The notes under the pieces: model-generated
What the model saw: the letters and a program-made list of their open reading frames with translations, nothing else
Databases searched by the model: none
What the model was told of the DNA's origin: nothing
Assembly (NCBI RefSeq): GCF_000213555.1
Contig: NZ_GL891980.1
Location: forward strand, 372,001-436,000
From: Dysgonomonas gadei ATCC BAA-286
GTDB lineage: Bacteria > Bacteroidota > Bacteroidia > Bacteroidales > Dysgonomonadaceae
Direction: 5' to 3'
DNA length: 64,000 nucleotides
Translations under genes and position numbers: made by a program
Shown here: positions 63,535-64,000 of the stretch, one piece after another
How positions within the stretch are numbered: the stretch's first letter is position 1
Layout of the letters: the number at the start of each line of letters is the position of its first letter

Positions 63535-64000
63535 TTAAAGCATATCTATAATACTACGCTGATAGTAAAAATATTCATTTCTCTGTAATTCTCCGGATAC
63601 AGAGATTAAAGTTGAGAACCGTATCAATGACTTTATCCAACGTTTGTGGTTCTCACATATTACAGGATTGTCACAAGACAGAAAATCGACACAATACAAG
63701 CCTATCGCACCAGCTTCATAGCCGGCACCGGACATATAAGTGTAGGTACAGTCGAAAGAAATATGGGATATATAAATATCAAGCTTCTTTCCATACAATG
63801 ATAGTCCCGAGACGGCACATTTCTCCATATCGTTCAGCATCATATGAAGTTCCTTTTTTATCTGTGCAGTCTCGTCATTTGAGATCATTTCCATGCTCTG
63901 AAAATATTTAACAATCTCTACAAAATCAGTAAAAATATGCTTGTCGAAAATCAGAACAGAATTAACATTCTGAACTGCTGTTATGGCTTTCTTTTGTAAT
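63535..64000 (-). CDS. hypothetical protein, C-terminal part (runs off right edge)
   Basis: An open minus-strand frame from the right window edge to the stop at 63535; about 155 residues. The visible sequence (ISHISFDCTYTYMSGAGYEA, VCENHKRWIKSLIRFSTLIS region, YYQRSIIDML at the end) shows no known motif. It is likely the C-terminal end of a larger protein. A start at M of 63894 is possible but the frame continues upstream. Confidence 0.6.
   Translation of the reverse strand, partial: LQKKAITAVQNVNSVLIFDKHIFTDFVEIVKYFQSMEMISNDETAQIKKELHMMLNDMEKCAVSGLSLYGKKLDIYISHISFDCTYTYMSGAGYEAGAIGLYCVDFLSCDNPVICENHKRWIKSLIRFSTLISVSGELQRNEYFYYQRSIIDML

Noticed and set aside
1..64000. tRNA, rRNA, CRISPR array, prophage, integrase or transposase genes
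   Set aside because: I looked for TpsiC-arm sequences, regularly spaced direct repeats and DDE/tyrosine-recombinase-like products on both strands and found none.

Overview
The window looks like chromosomal DNA of a low-G+C member of the Bacteroidales, most likely Dysgonomonadaceae/Porphyromonadaceae-like (genus is a guess). The reasons are the Bacteroidetes-restricted families (domains of the DUF3078, DUF4271, DUF4468, DUF5106, DUF5606 and DUF5686 types), the exbB-exbD-exbD-tonB-PstS-TPR operon, class II ribonucleotide reductase, msrB-msrA fusion, fused-type GDP-fucose genes, and promoters of the Bacteroidetes form (TTTG, 19-20 bases, TAnnTTTG). No tRNA, rRNA, CRISPR array, prophage or transposase gene was found; this is mostly a housekeeping region.

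Layout. 1-5.5 kb: a partial TlpA-like protein, RNase Y, ZapA with a coiled-coil partner, a winged-helix protein, an ECF sigma factor with a TonB-tailed membrane partner, and TrmD. 5.5-13.9 kb: an SDR, envelope proteins (DUF4468, DUF3078, a LysM glucosaminidase), cytidine deaminase, a zinc peptidase, HemD/DUF4271 and MetK. 14.1-22 kb: the energy-transduction operon (ExbB, two ExbD, TonB, a small membrane protein, a PstS-like lipoprotein, a TPR protein) and aspartate kinase. 22.2-33.6 kb, mostly plus strand: DUF5686 outer-membrane protein, MenA, a phosphoesterase, GrpE-DnaJ, Nif3-like protein, zinc-ribbon protein and NrdJ. 33.7-43.4 kb: a LolC/E-like permease, RuvB, PAP2 phosphatase, SDR, YitT, LeuRS and RmuC. 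43.5-54.9 kb: MsrBA, DUF5606, OmpA, GDP-fucose synthesis (Gmd, Fcl), a thioredoxin-like protein, cardiolipin synthase, RsgA, Frr, PyrH. 56.4-64 kb: a hypothetical membrane protein, cyclophilin, cupin, Nudix, NAD(P)-binding protein, PPOX-like protein, a GH78-like rhamnosidase and a partial unknown.

The most unusual DNA is between genes. (1) A 160-bp unit occurs twice (42004-42163 and 58913-59072) with one base different; on the minus strand it holds a palindrome, a TAnnTTTG box, about 70 transcribed bases and an intrinsic terminator, so it looks like a duplicated small-RNA or micro-ORF gene. (2) A 636-bp non-coding palindromic element (55253-55888) with about 20-bp terminal inverted repeats has split an intergenic repeat whose uninterrupted copy lies, inverted, near 36.4 kb. 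(3) Three intergenic regions (26.2-26.7, 36.1-36.6, 55.2-56.1 kb) share long mosaic tracts made of short-period degenerate repeats. (4) The DUF5606 gene runs 113 bp into the 3' end of the convergent ompA gene and seems to have lost its normal tail.
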